Both the position numbers and the translations under genes were made by a program. The notes beneath the pieces are model-generated. The model was not told the origin of the DNA, did no database searches, and worked only from the letters and a program-made list of their open reading frames with translations. A stretch of 64,000 nucleotides of DNA from Lysobacterales bacterium (GTDB lineage: Bacteria > Pseudomonadota > Gammaproteobacteria > Xanthomonadales > SZUA-5), in the NCBI GenBank assembly GCA_022844135.1, contig JALHMG010000001.1:182249-246248 (forward strand), written 5' to 3'. Positions 44,443 through 53,478 of this stretch are shown here, in pieces. Position 1 is the first letter of the stretch. Every line of letters starts with the position of its first letter.

Positions 44443-45786
44443 ATGCGTTTATTGCTGATGGCCGGACTGCTGCTGGCAAGCACCAAAGCCCTGGCGGTTC
44501 TGCCGGCGGAGGTCGATGGCCAACCCTTACCATCATTGGCGCCGATGGTTGAGCGGGTGACGCCGGCGGTGGTCAACGTGTCGAGCAAGACGCGCGTACA
44601 GGTGCGCAATCCTTTTTTCGACGATCCGTTTTTTCGCCGTTTTTTCGATATGCCCAACGTGCCGCAAGAGCGCGTCCAGTCGTCCCTGGGGTCCGGTGTG
44701 ATCGTCGATGCGGCTAGGGGCCTGGTCATTACCAACAACCACGTGATCGAGCGTGCCGACGAAGTCAGCGTCACCTTGCATGACGGGCGCACCTTGCCGG
44801 CCGAGATCGTCGGTCGCGATCCAGACACCGACGTTGCCGTTGTGCGCGTCAAGGCAGACAACCTCACGGCAATCGCGCTGGCGCCCTCGGACAAACTGCG
44901 CGTGGGCGATTTTGTCGTCGCCATCGGCAATCCGTTCGGCCTCGGGCAATCGGTGACCAGCGGCATCGTCAGCGCACTCGGTCGCAGCGGCTTGCGTGGT
45001 CTTGGCTATCAGAACTTCATCCAGACCGATGCCTCGATTAATCCTGGCAACTCGGGCGGGGCGCTGGTGAATTTGCGCGGCGAGCTGATCGGCATCAACA
45101 CCGCGATTTTCTCGCCGTCTGGTGGCAATGTCGGTATCGGATTTGCCATTCCCTCCGATCTGGCGCGCAACGTGATGAACCAGCTCATCGCTTTTGGCGA
45201 GGTCAAACGCGGTTCGCTGGGCGTGGAGACGCAGGATCTGGACGAACGTCTGGCCCGCGCGCTTGGCTTGAAGCAAGGCCGCGGCGCTGTCGTCACCCGT
45301 GTGGTGCCCGAATCGCCAGCGGAAGCGGCGGGTCTGCGCACCGGAGACGTGATTACCGATATCGACGGCAAGCCCATCGTTGGCGCCGAAGCGCTGGCCA
45401 ATACAGAAGGATTACTGCCGATTGGGCGGCCGCTGCCGATTCGTCTGTTGCGCGACGGCAAAGTGCAGGGCCTGGAGTTGACGTTGATCGCATCCAGCGC
45501 GCAGCAGCTCGGTGGCGACAAGCTCGATGCGCGCTTGTCCGGTGCGCGTTTTGGCGAGTTGAGCCAACGCGAAAAGCAGGCGGGCATTGTTGGCGTCAAA
45601 GTGCTCGATGTTCGTGCCGAAAGCGCTGCAGCGCGCACCGGTCTGGAGGCTGGAGACATCATCTTCGGCGTCGATCGTTTCACGGTCGGCAGCCTCGCGG
45701 ACTTGAGCAAGCGCGTGCGCGGGCAGGCGGCATTTACCTTTTCGCTGTACCGCGGTCGCCGCGCTTACTACCTGCCGGTCGAATGA
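44443..45786 (+). CDS. degQ: Do-family periplasmic serine protease (DegQ/MucD type)
   Basis: 447 aa. Signal peptide MRLLLMAGLLLASTKALA. The trypsin-like domain carries H100 (NNHVIE), D130 (DTDVAVV) and S204 (NPGNSGGAL). Two PDZ domains follow (RGSLGVETQDLDERLARALG; GIVGVKVLDVRAESAAARTG). It degrades misfolded envelope proteins. A strong GGAGGAG site precedes the ATG. Its stop overlaps aroE (ATGA), an unusual coupling. Confidence 0.93.
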   Translation: MRLLLMAGLLLASTKALAVLPAEVDGQPLPSLAPMVERVTPAVVNVSSKTRVQVRNPFFDDPFFRRFFDMPNVPQERVQSSLGSGVIVDAARGLVITNNHVIERADEVSVTLHDGRTLPAEIVGRDPDTDVAVVRVKADNLTAIALAPSDKLRVGDFVVAIGNPFGLGQSVTSGIVSALGRSGLRGLGYQNFIQTDASINPGNSGGALVNLRGELIGINTAIFSPSGGNVGIGFAIPSDLARNVMNQLIAFGEVKRGSLGVETQDLDERLARALGLKQGRGAVVTRVVPESPAEAAGLRTGDVITDIDGKPIVGAEALANTEGLLPIGRPLPIRLLRDGKVQGLELTLIASSAQQLGGDKLDARLSGARFGELSQREKQAGIVGVKVLDVRAESAAARTGLEAGDIIFGVDRFTVGSLADLSKRVRGQAAFTFSLYRGRRAYYLPVE

Positions 45787-46598
45787 GCGCCCGGCTGGCG
45801 GTCTTCGGACATCCGATTGCGCATTCGCGTTCGCCGGTGATTCATCGCGCGTTTGCCGCGCAGACGGGAATCGATCTGGTCTATGAGGCGATCGATTCCC
45901 CGCCCGAACGCTTCGTCGATGATCTCCATGATTTCGACGGGATCGGCGCCAACGTCACGCTGCCGCTGAAGGGCCTCGCAGCGATGCAGTGCGCGCGTTT
46001 GAGCGAACGCGCGCAGCGTGCGGGCGCGGTCAACACGCTCAAGCGCGAGACCGGCGGTTGGTTCGGCGACAACACCGATGGCGCGGGATTGTGCGACGAT
46101 CTGGCGCGGCTCGGTATCGCCCTCAGCGACGCGCGCGTGCTCATTCTCGGCGCCGGCGGCGCCACGCGCGGCATCCTGGCGCCGCTGCTCGCGCAGCGCC
46201 CGGCGCAAATCGTGGTCGCCAATCGCACGCTGGAAACGGCGCAGCACCTGGCGGCGCAGTTCGCAGCGCTCGGGCCGATAGCGGCATGCGACAACGGCCT
46301 CGCCGGGCAGTCGGACTTCGACCTCGTCATCCACGCCAGCGCCGCATTCCACAGCGGCGGCGAGTTCGCGTTTGCCACGCAAGTCTTCGATGGCGCAGCG
46401 GTCGTCGATTTGTCTTACGGCAAGGCCCACGCGCCGCTGCGCGAATTGGCCATCGCCAGCGGCGCGCGTGCCGTCCACGATGGCCTTGGCATGCTCGTCG
46501 GGCAAGCAGCGCGTTCGTTCGAATGCTGGTTCGGCGTGCGTCCGAATCCGTGGGCGGTGCTAGCGGAGCTATTGCTACGGGACCGAGAATTGCGTTGA
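45783..46598 (+). CDS. aroE: Shikimate dehydrogenase
   Basis: 271 aa NADP-dependent enzyme reducing 3-dehydroshikimate in aromatic amino acid synthesis. N-terminal AVFGHPIAHSRSPVIHRAFA, catalytic lysine in GANVTLPLKG, NTDGAGLCDDL, nucleotide-binding LILGAGGATRGIL, and VVDLSYGKAHAPLRELA with GLGMLVGQAARSFECWFG at the end. Length is normal. Coupled to the protease gene upstream. Confidence 0.95.
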   Translation: MSARLAVFGHPIAHSRSPVIHRAFAAQTGIDLVYEAIDSPPERFVDDLHDFDGIGANVTLPLKGLAAMQCARLSERAQRAGAVNTLKRETGGWFGDNTDGAGLCDDLARLGIALSDARVLILGAGGATRGILAPLLAQRPAQIVVANRTLETAQHLAAQFAALGPIAACDNGLAGQSDFDLVIHASAAFHSGGEFAFATQVFDGAAVVDLSYGKAHAPLRELAIASGARAVHDGLGMLVGQAARSFECWFGVRPNPWAVLAELLLRDRELR

Positions 46599-46599
46599 G

Positions 46600-47028
46600 T
46601 TATCGCGCTTCTTGCGCCTTGCGCTCTGCGCGCTTACGAGTTTTGTATTCAGCGAGATTTTTGATCACATGCTGTAACCGGGCAGCTTGCTCGGTATTCA
46701 GCGGCGCTCGTTTTGCCTTGCTCAAGATCGCTTTAAACATGTAGCCGGAACGGAAGAAGTACGGGCGAAGCTCAAGAAAGCAGATTGCAGCTTCCATGGA
46801 TTCGGCGTCGCCGTCGAGAATTCTCTGCCCAGCCCCTCGATAGCCGCCTGGGAACGCTAAATCGTCGTATTGACGGTGAAATGCTTCGCATGCCCGCTTC
46901 CATTCTTTTAGCTTTTCAGGGCTACGGTCACACAACACATAGGTTTGGTGAATGCGCGAATGCAGCCGAGCGATTTCGATGGCGTTTGCCTGGATTCTCA
47001 GCTTTAGAACATCAGATGGATGCGGCAT
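46600..47028 (-). CDS. Hypothetical protein
   Basis: 142 aa, helical and charged, no family recognised. Features: RIHQTYVLCDRSPEKLKEWKR near residues 25-45, AFPGGYRGAGQRILDGD, and a very basic C-terminus (KTRKRAERKAQEAR) that could bind nucleic acid. Convergent with aroE (stops 1 bp apart) and 20 bp downstream of rph on the same strand. Confidence 0.6.
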   Translation of the reverse strand: MPHPSDVLKLRIQANAIEIARLHSRIHQTYVLCDRSPEKLKEWKRACEAFHRQYDDLAFPGGYRGAGQRILDGDAESMEAAICFLELRPYFFRSGYMFKAILSKAKRAPLNTEQAARLQHVIKNLAEYKTRKRAERKAQEAR

Positions 47029-47048
47029 GTCGAAGCTACTTCAAGAAT

Positions 47049-47771
47049 TCAATCCACCAACGCCTCACGCTGCAGCCGCTGTAGTTCCGCAATGCCACTA
47101 CGCGCCAGCGCCAGCATCGCCGCCAGCTCTTCATCGCGGAAAGCATGGCCTTCGGCCGTGCCTTGCAGCTCAATGAAGGCGCCGGCGTCGTTCTGCACTA
47201 CGTTCATATCGGTCTCGCAATCGGAGTCCTCGGCATAGTCGAGATCGAGCACCGGCTGGCCGCGCCAGATGCCCACAGACACGGCGGCGACCTGGCCATG
47301 CAACGGATCTTTGGCAATGATTTTGTTACGCAGCAGTTTGCGAACGGCGTCGACCAGCGCCACATAGGCGCCGGTGATCGCCGCAGTGCGTGTGCCGCCA
47401 TCGGCTTGCAGCACATCGCAATCGAGCACGATCTGACGCTCGCCGAGCGCTTTGCGGTCGACCACGGCGCGCAGCGCGCGACCGATCAGGCGTTGGATCT
47501 CGTGCGTGCGCCCGGACACGCCGCGCGAGGACTCGCGGACGCTGCGCGAGTGCGTGGCGCGCGGCAGCATGCTGTATTCGGCGGTGACCCAGCCTTCGCC
47601 CGTGCCGCGCAGCCACGGCGGCGGCTTGTCGTCGACACTCGCGGTGCACAGCACGCGCGTATCGCCGAACGACACCAGCACCGAGCCCTCGGCGTGGCGG
47701 GTGAAGTTGCGGATAAACGAAATGTGGCGCAGCGCGTTGGTCGCGCGACCGCTGGGGCGGGCAGGGTGCAT
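47049..47771 (-). CDS. rph: Ribonuclease PH
   Basis: 240 aa phosphorolytic 3'-5' exoribonuclease that processes tRNA 3' ends. [55 protein letters not shown] with the RxSxRE segment ([10 protein letters not shown]), [10 protein letters not shown] and the phosphate-binding [18 protein letters not shown] are all intact. Full length. Confidence 0.96.
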   Translation of the reverse strand: MHPARPSGRATNALRHISFIRNFTRHAEGSVLVSFGDTRVLCTASVDDKPPPWLRGTGEGWVTAEYSMLPRATHSRSVRESSRGVSGRTHEIQRLIGRALRAVVDRKALGERQIVLDCDVLQADGGTRTAAITGAYVALVDAVRKLLRNKIIAKDPLHGQVAAVSVGIWRGQPVLDLDYAEDSDCETDMNVVQNDAGAFIELQGTAEGHAFRDEELAAMLALARSGIAELQRLQREALVD

Positions 47772-47814
47772 GAGATTGCTCGAATCGACTAAACGACGAT
47801 GTTAGCAGTCCAGC

Positions 47815-48213
47815 TCAACTTGCATCGCCCAGCTCATTGCTGCCATCGCCCAGCTCATTGCGCCCGCGCTGGAATCTGGCGAGCTCCGTCCATGTTGGAT
47901 CGGCGGCGCTGAGCAGGCGTTCGACGATGGCGGCTTCGAGTTGTTCCACATCGAACTTTGCCCAATCGACAACTTCGAGCTTCACATCGTGCCAGTGGTG
48001 CGCCGCCTCGCGAAGGTCATAGCGCAGGACATCGACCACCCGCTGCGCCTCGTCGCGGGTCAGCGACTCTGCTGCCATCACGTACTCGCGCGCTTTCGCC
48101 ATGACGTCCAATAGCGACGACGCGGCGTGCATTTCGGCATTCGGCAACTCCTCTCGAAGCCAATGCCGGGCAGTGTCGTATGCGCGTTGGAGTGCACTGT
48201 TCATGTGGCCCAT
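47815..48213 (-). CDS. DUF1451-like protein lacking its zinc ribbon
   Basis: 132 aa. The helical part LTRDEAQRVVDVLRYDLREA and VDWAKFDVEQLEAAIVERLL matches the N-terminal region of DUF1451 (YgiZ/YcgP type). Those proteins end in a zinc ribbon; here the protein instead ends in NELGDGSNELGDAS, a short tandem repeat. ATG 48204 is an alternative start. Function unknown. Confidence 0.6.
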   Translation of the reverse strand: MGHMNSALQRAYDTARHWLREELPNAEMHAASSLLDVMAKAREYVMAAESLTRDEAQRVVDVLRYDLREAAHHWHDVKLEVVDWAKFDVEQLEAAIVERLLSAADPTWTELARFQRGRNELGDGSNELGDAS

Positions 48214-48287
48214 TGTAGCTGCGAACCACCGATTTGGTGTGGGCCCGTTCTCATCCCTTTTGAGCGGCGACGAATTGCACTGGCCAC

Positions 48288-48311
48288 GGAGCCCGGCCGT
48301 GGCCGGGCTCC
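48288..48311 (-). terminator. Strong GC hairpin after the subtilase gene
   Basis: GGAGCCCGGCC and GGCCGGGCTCC form an 11-bp stem with a minimal loop 14 nt past the stop of the secreted subtilase. There is no T-tract on either strand, so intrinsic termination is uncertain; it could be a REP-like element or protect the mRNA 3' end. Confidence 0.5.
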
Positions 48312-48324
48312 GGGCGTTCCGTGC

Positions 48325-50892
48325 TTAGCGGACGGTGATGGTGATGCTGCGCGTAAACAATATGCTGCCGGATGCACTTCGGGCGACAGCGTTGATGGTT
48401 CGCGCACCGGCACTCAAGTTGGCGCTGGCGCGGAAGCCATCGGCCGCTTGTGTACTGCTTGCGATCGTAGAGCCACCCAATTGATAGTCCACGCGGACGA
48501 CCGCCTCATTGCTGGCAACGCTGAATGCGACGCTGCCGGCGTTCACGGTCTGGCCGTTCTGTGGCGAGATAAACCCAAGATTCGTCACGCTCGCGTTTTG
48601 CGTGTTGGACGCGGTGGAACGTCCATCCGTGCTTCGACCATTGGCGCTGATAAAGACCGTGCGCTCGGTTTGTCCTGGAAAAATCGTCACTGGCGAGGGG
48701 TCGATCAAGTACTGCGCGCCTTCGGTGCGTCGATCGACCGTGACTGCGCCGCCATATCCAGACACGGTTACGCGGGCGATCGTCGAACCGGCGCTCAATG
48801 CAAACGGGCGTCCGTTGCCGATCAGGGCACCGGCATCGAACGGAAAGCGCACGCTCACTGGATCGGTGGTGACGGCTGTTGCCGCTGCGACCGCGTCGAC
48901 GATCCCGGCGCCGCCCCGCGCGTTGAAGCTGGCCGGGACGCCAACTTCAGCATCCGGAACCGGCTTTGCGGTCGCTTGCAGGAATGCGCGCAGCGTGTCC
49001 GGCGTCGGCTGGCGATTGGTCGCTGCGAGCAACAGTGCGGCAATGCCAGCCAGATGCGGCGCCGAGGCCGAGGTGCCGAAGAAGTTGGGCACGCCGGTGT
49101 TGTCGAAGTCGCCGCTCGATAGCGAGAAGAAGGTGGTGTCGGCGCCGTCGGGTCCGGTCAGTTCAGGCTTTCGGCGTACGATCGGTGTGCTCAGCAAATT
49201 GCCCTGAGCGTCGTAAAACAACGGCGTGCCGCCGCGCGACGAGAACGATTGCAGCGTGGCAGGAGAGGCAGCGTTCGCCAGATTGATGGTGTCGTAACGC
49301 GCTGCGGCCACGGTCACGGCACGCGCCGCATTGGATGAGGCGATCAAGGTCTGCGCGTTGTTTGCCGTCAAATACTCGATGCCGTTCACCGGTAAGGAGG
49401 TGCTGGCGTCGATCCACCGCAGGTGCCCGGGGTTGCCCGGCGATTCTGCGCGCCGGCCAACGATCAGGTACAGCGGAATGCCAAGATCGATAACGCCATC
49501 CTGCCGCGAGACGAGGTTGAACTGCGCGTCGAAGATCAGCGTCTCGAAGCCTTCGAGCGGATCGTTTCCGACGTTGTCGCCGCCGCGTGCGCTGACGATG
49601 AAGATCGTGTCACCGGCGCTATCGGTGCCTTCGAAAAACACCAGAGGTGCGGCACTTGCCAGACCCGTGCCGGCGTAGACGATGCCATCGACGCTCGGAC
49701 TGATCGATAGGAATACATCGACTTCCGTTGTCGCACCGCCGGCCTGCCCTTCGCTGAGGTGGCGATCGTTCCACTGCAACAGAGGACGGAAATCGCCATT
49801 CGGAGAAAGCTGCTGGAAGTAATCCGGCGCGCCGTTGGGATTGGGATTGAAGTTATGCAGCTCGTAGTTGCCGATTGTTGTGCCATTGGTGAGGCGGCTC
49901 AACGTTTGCACCGGGCCTGGGCGATAGCCCTGGGTAAAGCCGCGCGAACCGAAGTTGCCCGCAGAAATGACGTAATGGATGCCTCGTCCAACCAGCTCGT
50001 CGATCTTCTGCGCCACGATGCCGTCGCGCAGGAAGGGCTGGCGGAAGCTCACCGTATCGTCGGTGATGACGTTGCAATTGCGCGCGGCGAGCTGATCGAG
50101 CAACTGCACATGGCGTGCTTGCGATCCGGCGAACCAGGAACCGAAAGCCAGCGTTGCCGCCGGCGCGATGTCGTGGACGATTTGCGCCATCGCGCGACCC
50201 TCATCGATTCTCGCGGGGCCCTCTTCGATGATTTCCACGGGCGTCGATCGGCCAAAAGGATTACCCACGCCGGGCAAGTCGCCGCTGCGAATGTCAGCGG
50301 CGGCGTCCGGACGCCCGGGAATCGCCGGCAAGGTGGCGAAGGAGTCGGAAACGATGCACACCTTCACACCAGCACCTTGCGTACCCAGGTTGGTGCGAGC
50401 TTGATCGGCGCGCACACGCGCCACGCCTTGCGAGGTCACGGCGCCTGCAGCGGTGGCATTGAATGGCCGATCGGCGGCGACATCGCTGACGCTTGAGAAG
50501 CTGTGCACTTGCTGCAAAGCCGAGACCGGCAACTCGGCGTTGATCGCCGTGCCGGCGACACTGATTCGCCGCGCGCCGGCCTGCTGCAGTTCGCTACGCG
50601 CCTGAATCTCACTGGCGCCCGGTGCGATCGCGGCAATGATGCGGATATAGCCATCGCCGAGCAGCGCCGATTCGCTCGTCGATGTTTTGAGCGTAATCGG
50701 CGGCAGCTGTCGCTTGTTTTGGCTGCGTTTTCCGGGCGAGCGTTGTTCGCTCTGCAGTTGGCTGGCGATTTCGCTGCTGGGTAGCAGTTGACGAGCAACG
50801 CTATCGTCGATGCGTGCGGCATGAGCAGTAGAGGCCAGCGCAAAGCCGGCGAGCGTGGCAGCCCAGGGTTGATAAACGATCTTGTACGACAC
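48325..50892 (-). CDS. Secreted S8-family serine peptidase with kexin/Ig-like tail
   Basis: 855 aa. Signal peptide ends near STAHA. The subtilisin fold has Asp in VKVCIVSDSF, His in GRAMAQIVHDIAPAATLAFG and Ser in FFGTSASAPHLAGIAALLL. A propeptide-like region precedes it; about 200 residues of beta-sandwich domains follow, ending in an Ig-like module (VDYQLGGSTIASSTQAADG, SILFTRSITITVR). Probably extracellular, a plausible type II secretion client. The GTG at 50892 has a strong GGGAGG site, and a 26-bp palindrome lies 62 bp upstream. Confidence 0.88.
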   Translation of the reverse strand: MSYKIVYQPWAATLAGFALASTAHAARIDDSVARQLLPSSEIASQLQSEQRSPGKRSQNKRQLPPITLKTSTSESALLGDGYIRIIAAIAPGASEIQARSELQQAGARRISVAGTAINAELPVSALQQVHSFSSVSDVAADRPFNATAAGAVTSQGVARVRADQARTNLGTQGAGVKVCIVSDSFATLPAIPGRPDAAADIRSGDLPGVGNPFGRSTPVEIIEEGPARIDEGRAMAQIVHDIAPAATLAFGSWFAGSQARHVQLLDQLAARNCNVITDDTVSFRQPFLRDGIVAQKIDELVGRGIHYVISAGNFGSRGFTQGYRPGPVQTLSRLTNGTTIGNYELHNFNPNPNGAPDYFQQLSPNGDFRPLLQWNDRHLSEGQAGGATTEVDVFLSISPSVDGIVYAGTGLASAAPLVFFEGTDSAGDTIFIVSARGGDNVGNDPLEGFETLIFDAQFNLVSRQDGVIDLGIPLYLIVGRRAESPGNPGHLRWIDASTSLPVNGIEYLTANNAQTLIASSNAARAVTVAAARYDTINLANAASPATLQSFSSRGGTPLFYDAQGNLLSTPIVRRKPELTGPDGADTTFFSLSSGDFDNTGVPNFFGTSASAPHLAGIAALLLAATNRQPTPDTLRAFLQATAKPVPDAEVGVPASFNARGGAGIVDAVAAATAVTTDPVSVRFPFDAGALIGNGRPFALSAGSTIARVTVSGYGGAVTVDRRTEGAQYLIDPSPVTIFPGQTERTVFISANGRSTDGRSTASNTQNASVTNLGFISPQNGQTVNAGSVAFSVASNEAVVRVDYQLGGSTIASSTQAADGFRASANLSAGARTINAVARSASGSILFTRSITITVR

Positions 50893-50953
50893 GATAAACC
50901 TCCCAGTTCGATGTTCCGCGCCGGATGGCACGGCGGGGCGCAAGCTACGGCAG

Positions 50954-50979
50954 TGGACGTCTAGACGTCTAGACGTCCA
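50954..50979. promoter_or_regulatory. Perfect 26-bp palindrome upstream of the subtilase
   Basis: TGGACGTCTAGAC followed directly by its exact reverse complement. Internally it is a run of overlapping GACGTCTAGACGTC units, so two or three dyads overlap. It lies 62 bp before the subtilase GTG, a fitting place for a dimeric repressor or activator. No known regulator site is recognised. Confidence 0.6.
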
Positions 50980-51107
50980 TTATGAAAAAAGCGCGCTATG
51001 CCGATGACCAATGGTTATGGGGTGTTGGTGGCTGCCGAACATCGCTGTGATCTTTCTCACAGAGCCAGGCGAGGCGCCTTGCGACAGTCGCGCGCGGGAC
51101 AAGACGG

Positions 51108-51535
51108 GTAAGGCGTAATCCCGCGTAGGGTGGAACCCGCACACGCTTCATCGTGCGGATTCCACCGCCACGTGCACAACCCGCGTAAGGCGGATTCCCG
51201 TGTAGGGTGGAACCCGCGCACGCTCCATCGTGCGGATTCCACCACCACGCGCACGGCACGATGGTGAGTCGGTGGGCGGATGGCGGAATCCGCGCGGGCG
51301 GATGGCGGCAATGTCATTTGTCCACGGCGTGCGGGTTCCGCTCTGTTCCAGGGTTTCACCCTTCGCTGTCAACGTTGGCCCCTTTGGGGCCGAGGTTGCC
51401 CGACACCTGCGCACGCGCCTTACCCGAGGTACTCCGCGCTGGCACGTACGCGCCCCGGCGCCCGAGATTTTCCATGCCAACGGCATGGACGGCGATAGCG
51501 AAGGGTGAAGCGAGGAACGAGCGCAACCCTGGTGA
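51108..51535. repeat. Dispersed repeat family, copy A (with internal duplication)
   Basis: Contains GTAGGGTGGAACCCGC followed by CATCGTGCGGATTCCACC twice (51125-51165 and 51212-51243), then GGAATCCGCGCGGGCGGATG and GCGTGCGGGTTCCGC. It ends with TTTTCCATGCCAACGGCATG and GCGAAGGGTGAAGCGAGGAA. Copies B (52315) and C (61253) share these blocks. It covers most of the gap 50980-51539. Confidence 0.85.
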
Positions 51536-51539
51536 CAGG

Positions 51540-51818
51540 CCTGACGAGATGCCCCGGATCGGTTCCACGAGCCCAGAGATGCTGGCGGGTACTTCGGTCG
51601 TGCTCGCTCTGCACGTCGCCGATGCGGATGTGGTGTTCCGTCGGGCACTTGACGCGGGAGCGATACAGATCTACCCGTTGGCTGATCAGTTCTACGGCGA
51701 TCGGGCAGGGCGTGTGCGAGATCCTTTCGGTCACCACTGGATCATTGCGACACAAATCCGCGAGGTTCCCGAAGCGGAGATGGTTGCAGCGTTCAAGGCG
51801 ATGTTCGAGGGCGCCTGA
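51540..51818 (+). pseudogene. Truncated VOC/glyoxalase-like protein (PhnB type)
   Basis: The readable frame DEMPRIGSTSPEMLAGTSVV, then LALHVADADVVFRRALDAGA and QFYGDRAGRVRDPFGHHWII, is the C-terminal half of a PhnB-like VOC protein. The N-terminal half, with the first metal-binding paired strands, is missing: 5' of the fragment lies repeat copy A. A start at 51549 would give about 89 aa, too short for the usual fold. Confidence 0.8.
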
Positions 51819-51914
51819 ATACGGCGGGCAAGCCACCTGGCTCCTGGGCGTTCGACTGCGAAATCATGCGCTCAATGCGCCATGCTCTCTTGCCGCCATG
51901 AATGGAGCATCCCG

Positions 51915-52313
51915 ATGAAAGGCACTTGTCACTGTGGCGCCGTTGAATGGCATCTCGATGGCGATCCTGGCTCGATCACTGCTTGCAACTGCACGATTTG
52001 CAGGCGCTACGGGGCGTTGTGGGCGTATGACTGGGAGGGGGAGCGCATCCATATCGCCGGTACCACCGCGATCTATACGCGCAAGGAGCGGGATGACCCG
52101 TTCCTCGAGTTCCACTTCTGCCCCAGCTGCGCCTGCGTGCTCGCATGGCGAGCGCTGCGGCCAGACGACGATGGGCGCCGACGCATCGCCGTCAACATCC
52201 GGCTTGCACCGCCCGATGCAGTCGCTGATCTGCCGATCGACCACTTCGACGGACTCGACACCTTTGAAGATCTGCCGAGGGATCATCGCTGCGTCCGGGA
52301 CATGTGGTCCTGA
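51915..52313 (+). CDS. GFA-family (glutathione-dependent formaldehyde-activating-like) protein
   Basis: 132 aa. Zinc ligands CHCG (5-8), CNCTIC near 24-29 and FCPSC near 68-72 define the GFA/CENP-V fold. Despite the family name most members have no proven formaldehyde activity. ATG 51915 places CHCG right at the N-terminus as usual. It lies between two copies of the dispersed repeat. Confidence 0.9.
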   Translation: MKGTCHCGAVEWHLDGDPGSITACNCTICRRYGALWAYDWEGERIHIAGTTAIYTRKERDDPFLEFHFCPSCACVLAWRALRPDDDGRRRIAVNIRLAPPDAVADLPIDHFDGLDTFEDLPRDHRCVRDMWS

Positions 52314-52314
52314 A

Positions 52315-52606
52315 CCCGCGTAAGGCGGATTACACCGCCAGGGCGAACAGCAAGATGGACGATGGCGTGTCGGGGGCGGGATGGCGAGGGCGCTTCACCT
52401 TTACGTCTCGACGAACGAGGGTGCCGCGGTGCGTGCGGCGGAATCCGCGCGGGTGGATGGCGGCATTGCCATTTGTCCTCGGCGCGCGGGTTCCGCCCTA
52501 CGTCTGGCACATACGCGCCCCGGCGCACGAGATTTTCCATGCCAACGGCATGGACGGTGATAGCGAAGGGTGAAGCGAGGAACGAGCGCAACCCTGGTGA
52601 CGGCCC
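52315..52606. repeat. Dispersed repeat family, copy B
   Basis: Begins AACCCGCGTAAGGCGGATT, includes GATGGCGAGGGCGCTTCACC and GGAATCCGCGCGGGTGGATG, and ends with the CCATGCCAACGGCATGGACG block and GCAACCCTGGTGACGG shared with copy A. The central part is shared with copy C. Confidence 0.85.
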
Positions 52607-52635
52607 AAAAAACAAGAACCGCCCCAACGGGGCGG
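52607..52635 (-). terminator. Terminator-like hairpin with T-tract (minus strand)
   Basis: On the minus strand CCGCCCC-GTT-GGGGCGG is followed by TTCTTGTTTTTT. No minus-strand gene lies immediately upstream, so it may be a relic that travelled with the repeat or serve antisense transcripts. Confidence 0.5.
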
Positions 52636-52791
52636 ACGGTGGCATCGTGCGGCGACGCGCCATTGCTCGAATCGGATCGCGAAAGACCCCCGATGCTAGT
52701 CCCAAAGACGTGTGACGCGCCCCGGCAAAAAGCCACGGTGCGGCGGGGCGGTGGGCTATCATCGCCGCATTCTCAAAACCGCAGACAGACG

Positions 52792-53400
52792 ATGCCGAAG
52801 CGCTGGTGGTGGGTGCTTGCGTTGGTGGGCTTGCTGACCTGCGGCAACGCTGCCGCCGTCGCGCCGCTGCTGATCAGTCTCGCGCCCGCCCTGTCGGCGG
52901 AGGACGACACCATGCTCTACAAGGTGGTGAAGAACGACGAGGATCAGTACGGCATCTGGCCCGCAGACCGCGAAAACGCGCTCGGCTGGACAGACGCCGG
53001 CAAGACCTGCACAAAGGCCGAATGTGTGGCCTGGATCGGGGAAGTCTGGACCGACATGCGGCCCGAAAGCCTGCGCAAGGCCATGGAATCCAGCGGCGCA
53101 ACGTCGCAGCCGGCAGCCGCGCCGACCAGTCCGCCTGCAGCGCCCGCGGCACCCGACGAATCCACTGCCGCACAGGCGCCGGCCGCTGAGCCGGCTGCGG
53201 CTGAAGAGGAAGAGGAGGAAGAAGCAGCGGCACCCGAAGAATCAGCGCCGGAAGACGCGGCGCCATCCGACGAAGAATCGTTCGCCGACGACGAAGCGCC
53301 CGCCGACGCAGAAGACGCCGCCGAAGACGCAACGGATGCCACCGAGGAAGCCGGCTGCGTCGACGAATACGGCGAACCGGTGGAAGGGCCCTGCGAGTAG
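52792..53400 (+). CDS. MbtH-domain protein with signal/anchor and acidic tail
   Basis: 202 aa. Residues 4-36 are hydrophobic (RWWWVLALVGLLTCGNAAA, then VAPLLISLAPALSA), a signal peptide or membrane anchor. Residues about 38-92 match the MbtH family: YKVVKNDEDQYGIWPADREN, LGWTDAGK and EVWTDMRP (tryptophans W56, W66, W86). Residues 100-200 are Ala/Pro/Glu/Asp-rich and strongly acidic, ending CVDEYGEPVEGPCE with two cysteines. MbtH proteins normally are about 70-aa cytosolic partners of NRPS adenylation domains; no NRPS gene is in the window. Confidence 0.82.
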   Translation: MPKRWWWVLALVGLLTCGNAAAVAPLLISLAPALSAEDDTMLYKVVKNDEDQYGIWPADRENALGWTDAGKTCTKAECVAWIGEVWTDMRPESLRKAMESSGATSQPAAAPTSPPAAPAAPDESTAAQAPAAEPAAAEEEEEEEAAAPEESAPEDAAPSDEESFADDEAPADAEDAAEDATDATEEAGCVDEYGEPVEGPCE

Positions 53401-53478
53401 GCGGCGCAAAGCCGGCCGCCCGGAAGCTCCCGCTAACCGCAGTCTGCTCCTATCGGCCCCGGATTCGCTGCTTTGCGG

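Noticed and set aside
52607..52635. Terminator assigned to a hidden minus-strand gene between 52640 and 52790
   Set aside because: No coding frame with support was found there on the minus strand; kept only as a terminator-like hairpin.
52792..53400. NRPS biosynthetic cluster suggested by the MbtH domain
   Set aside because: No adenylation, condensation, thiolation or phosphopantetheinyl transferase gene anywhere in the window.
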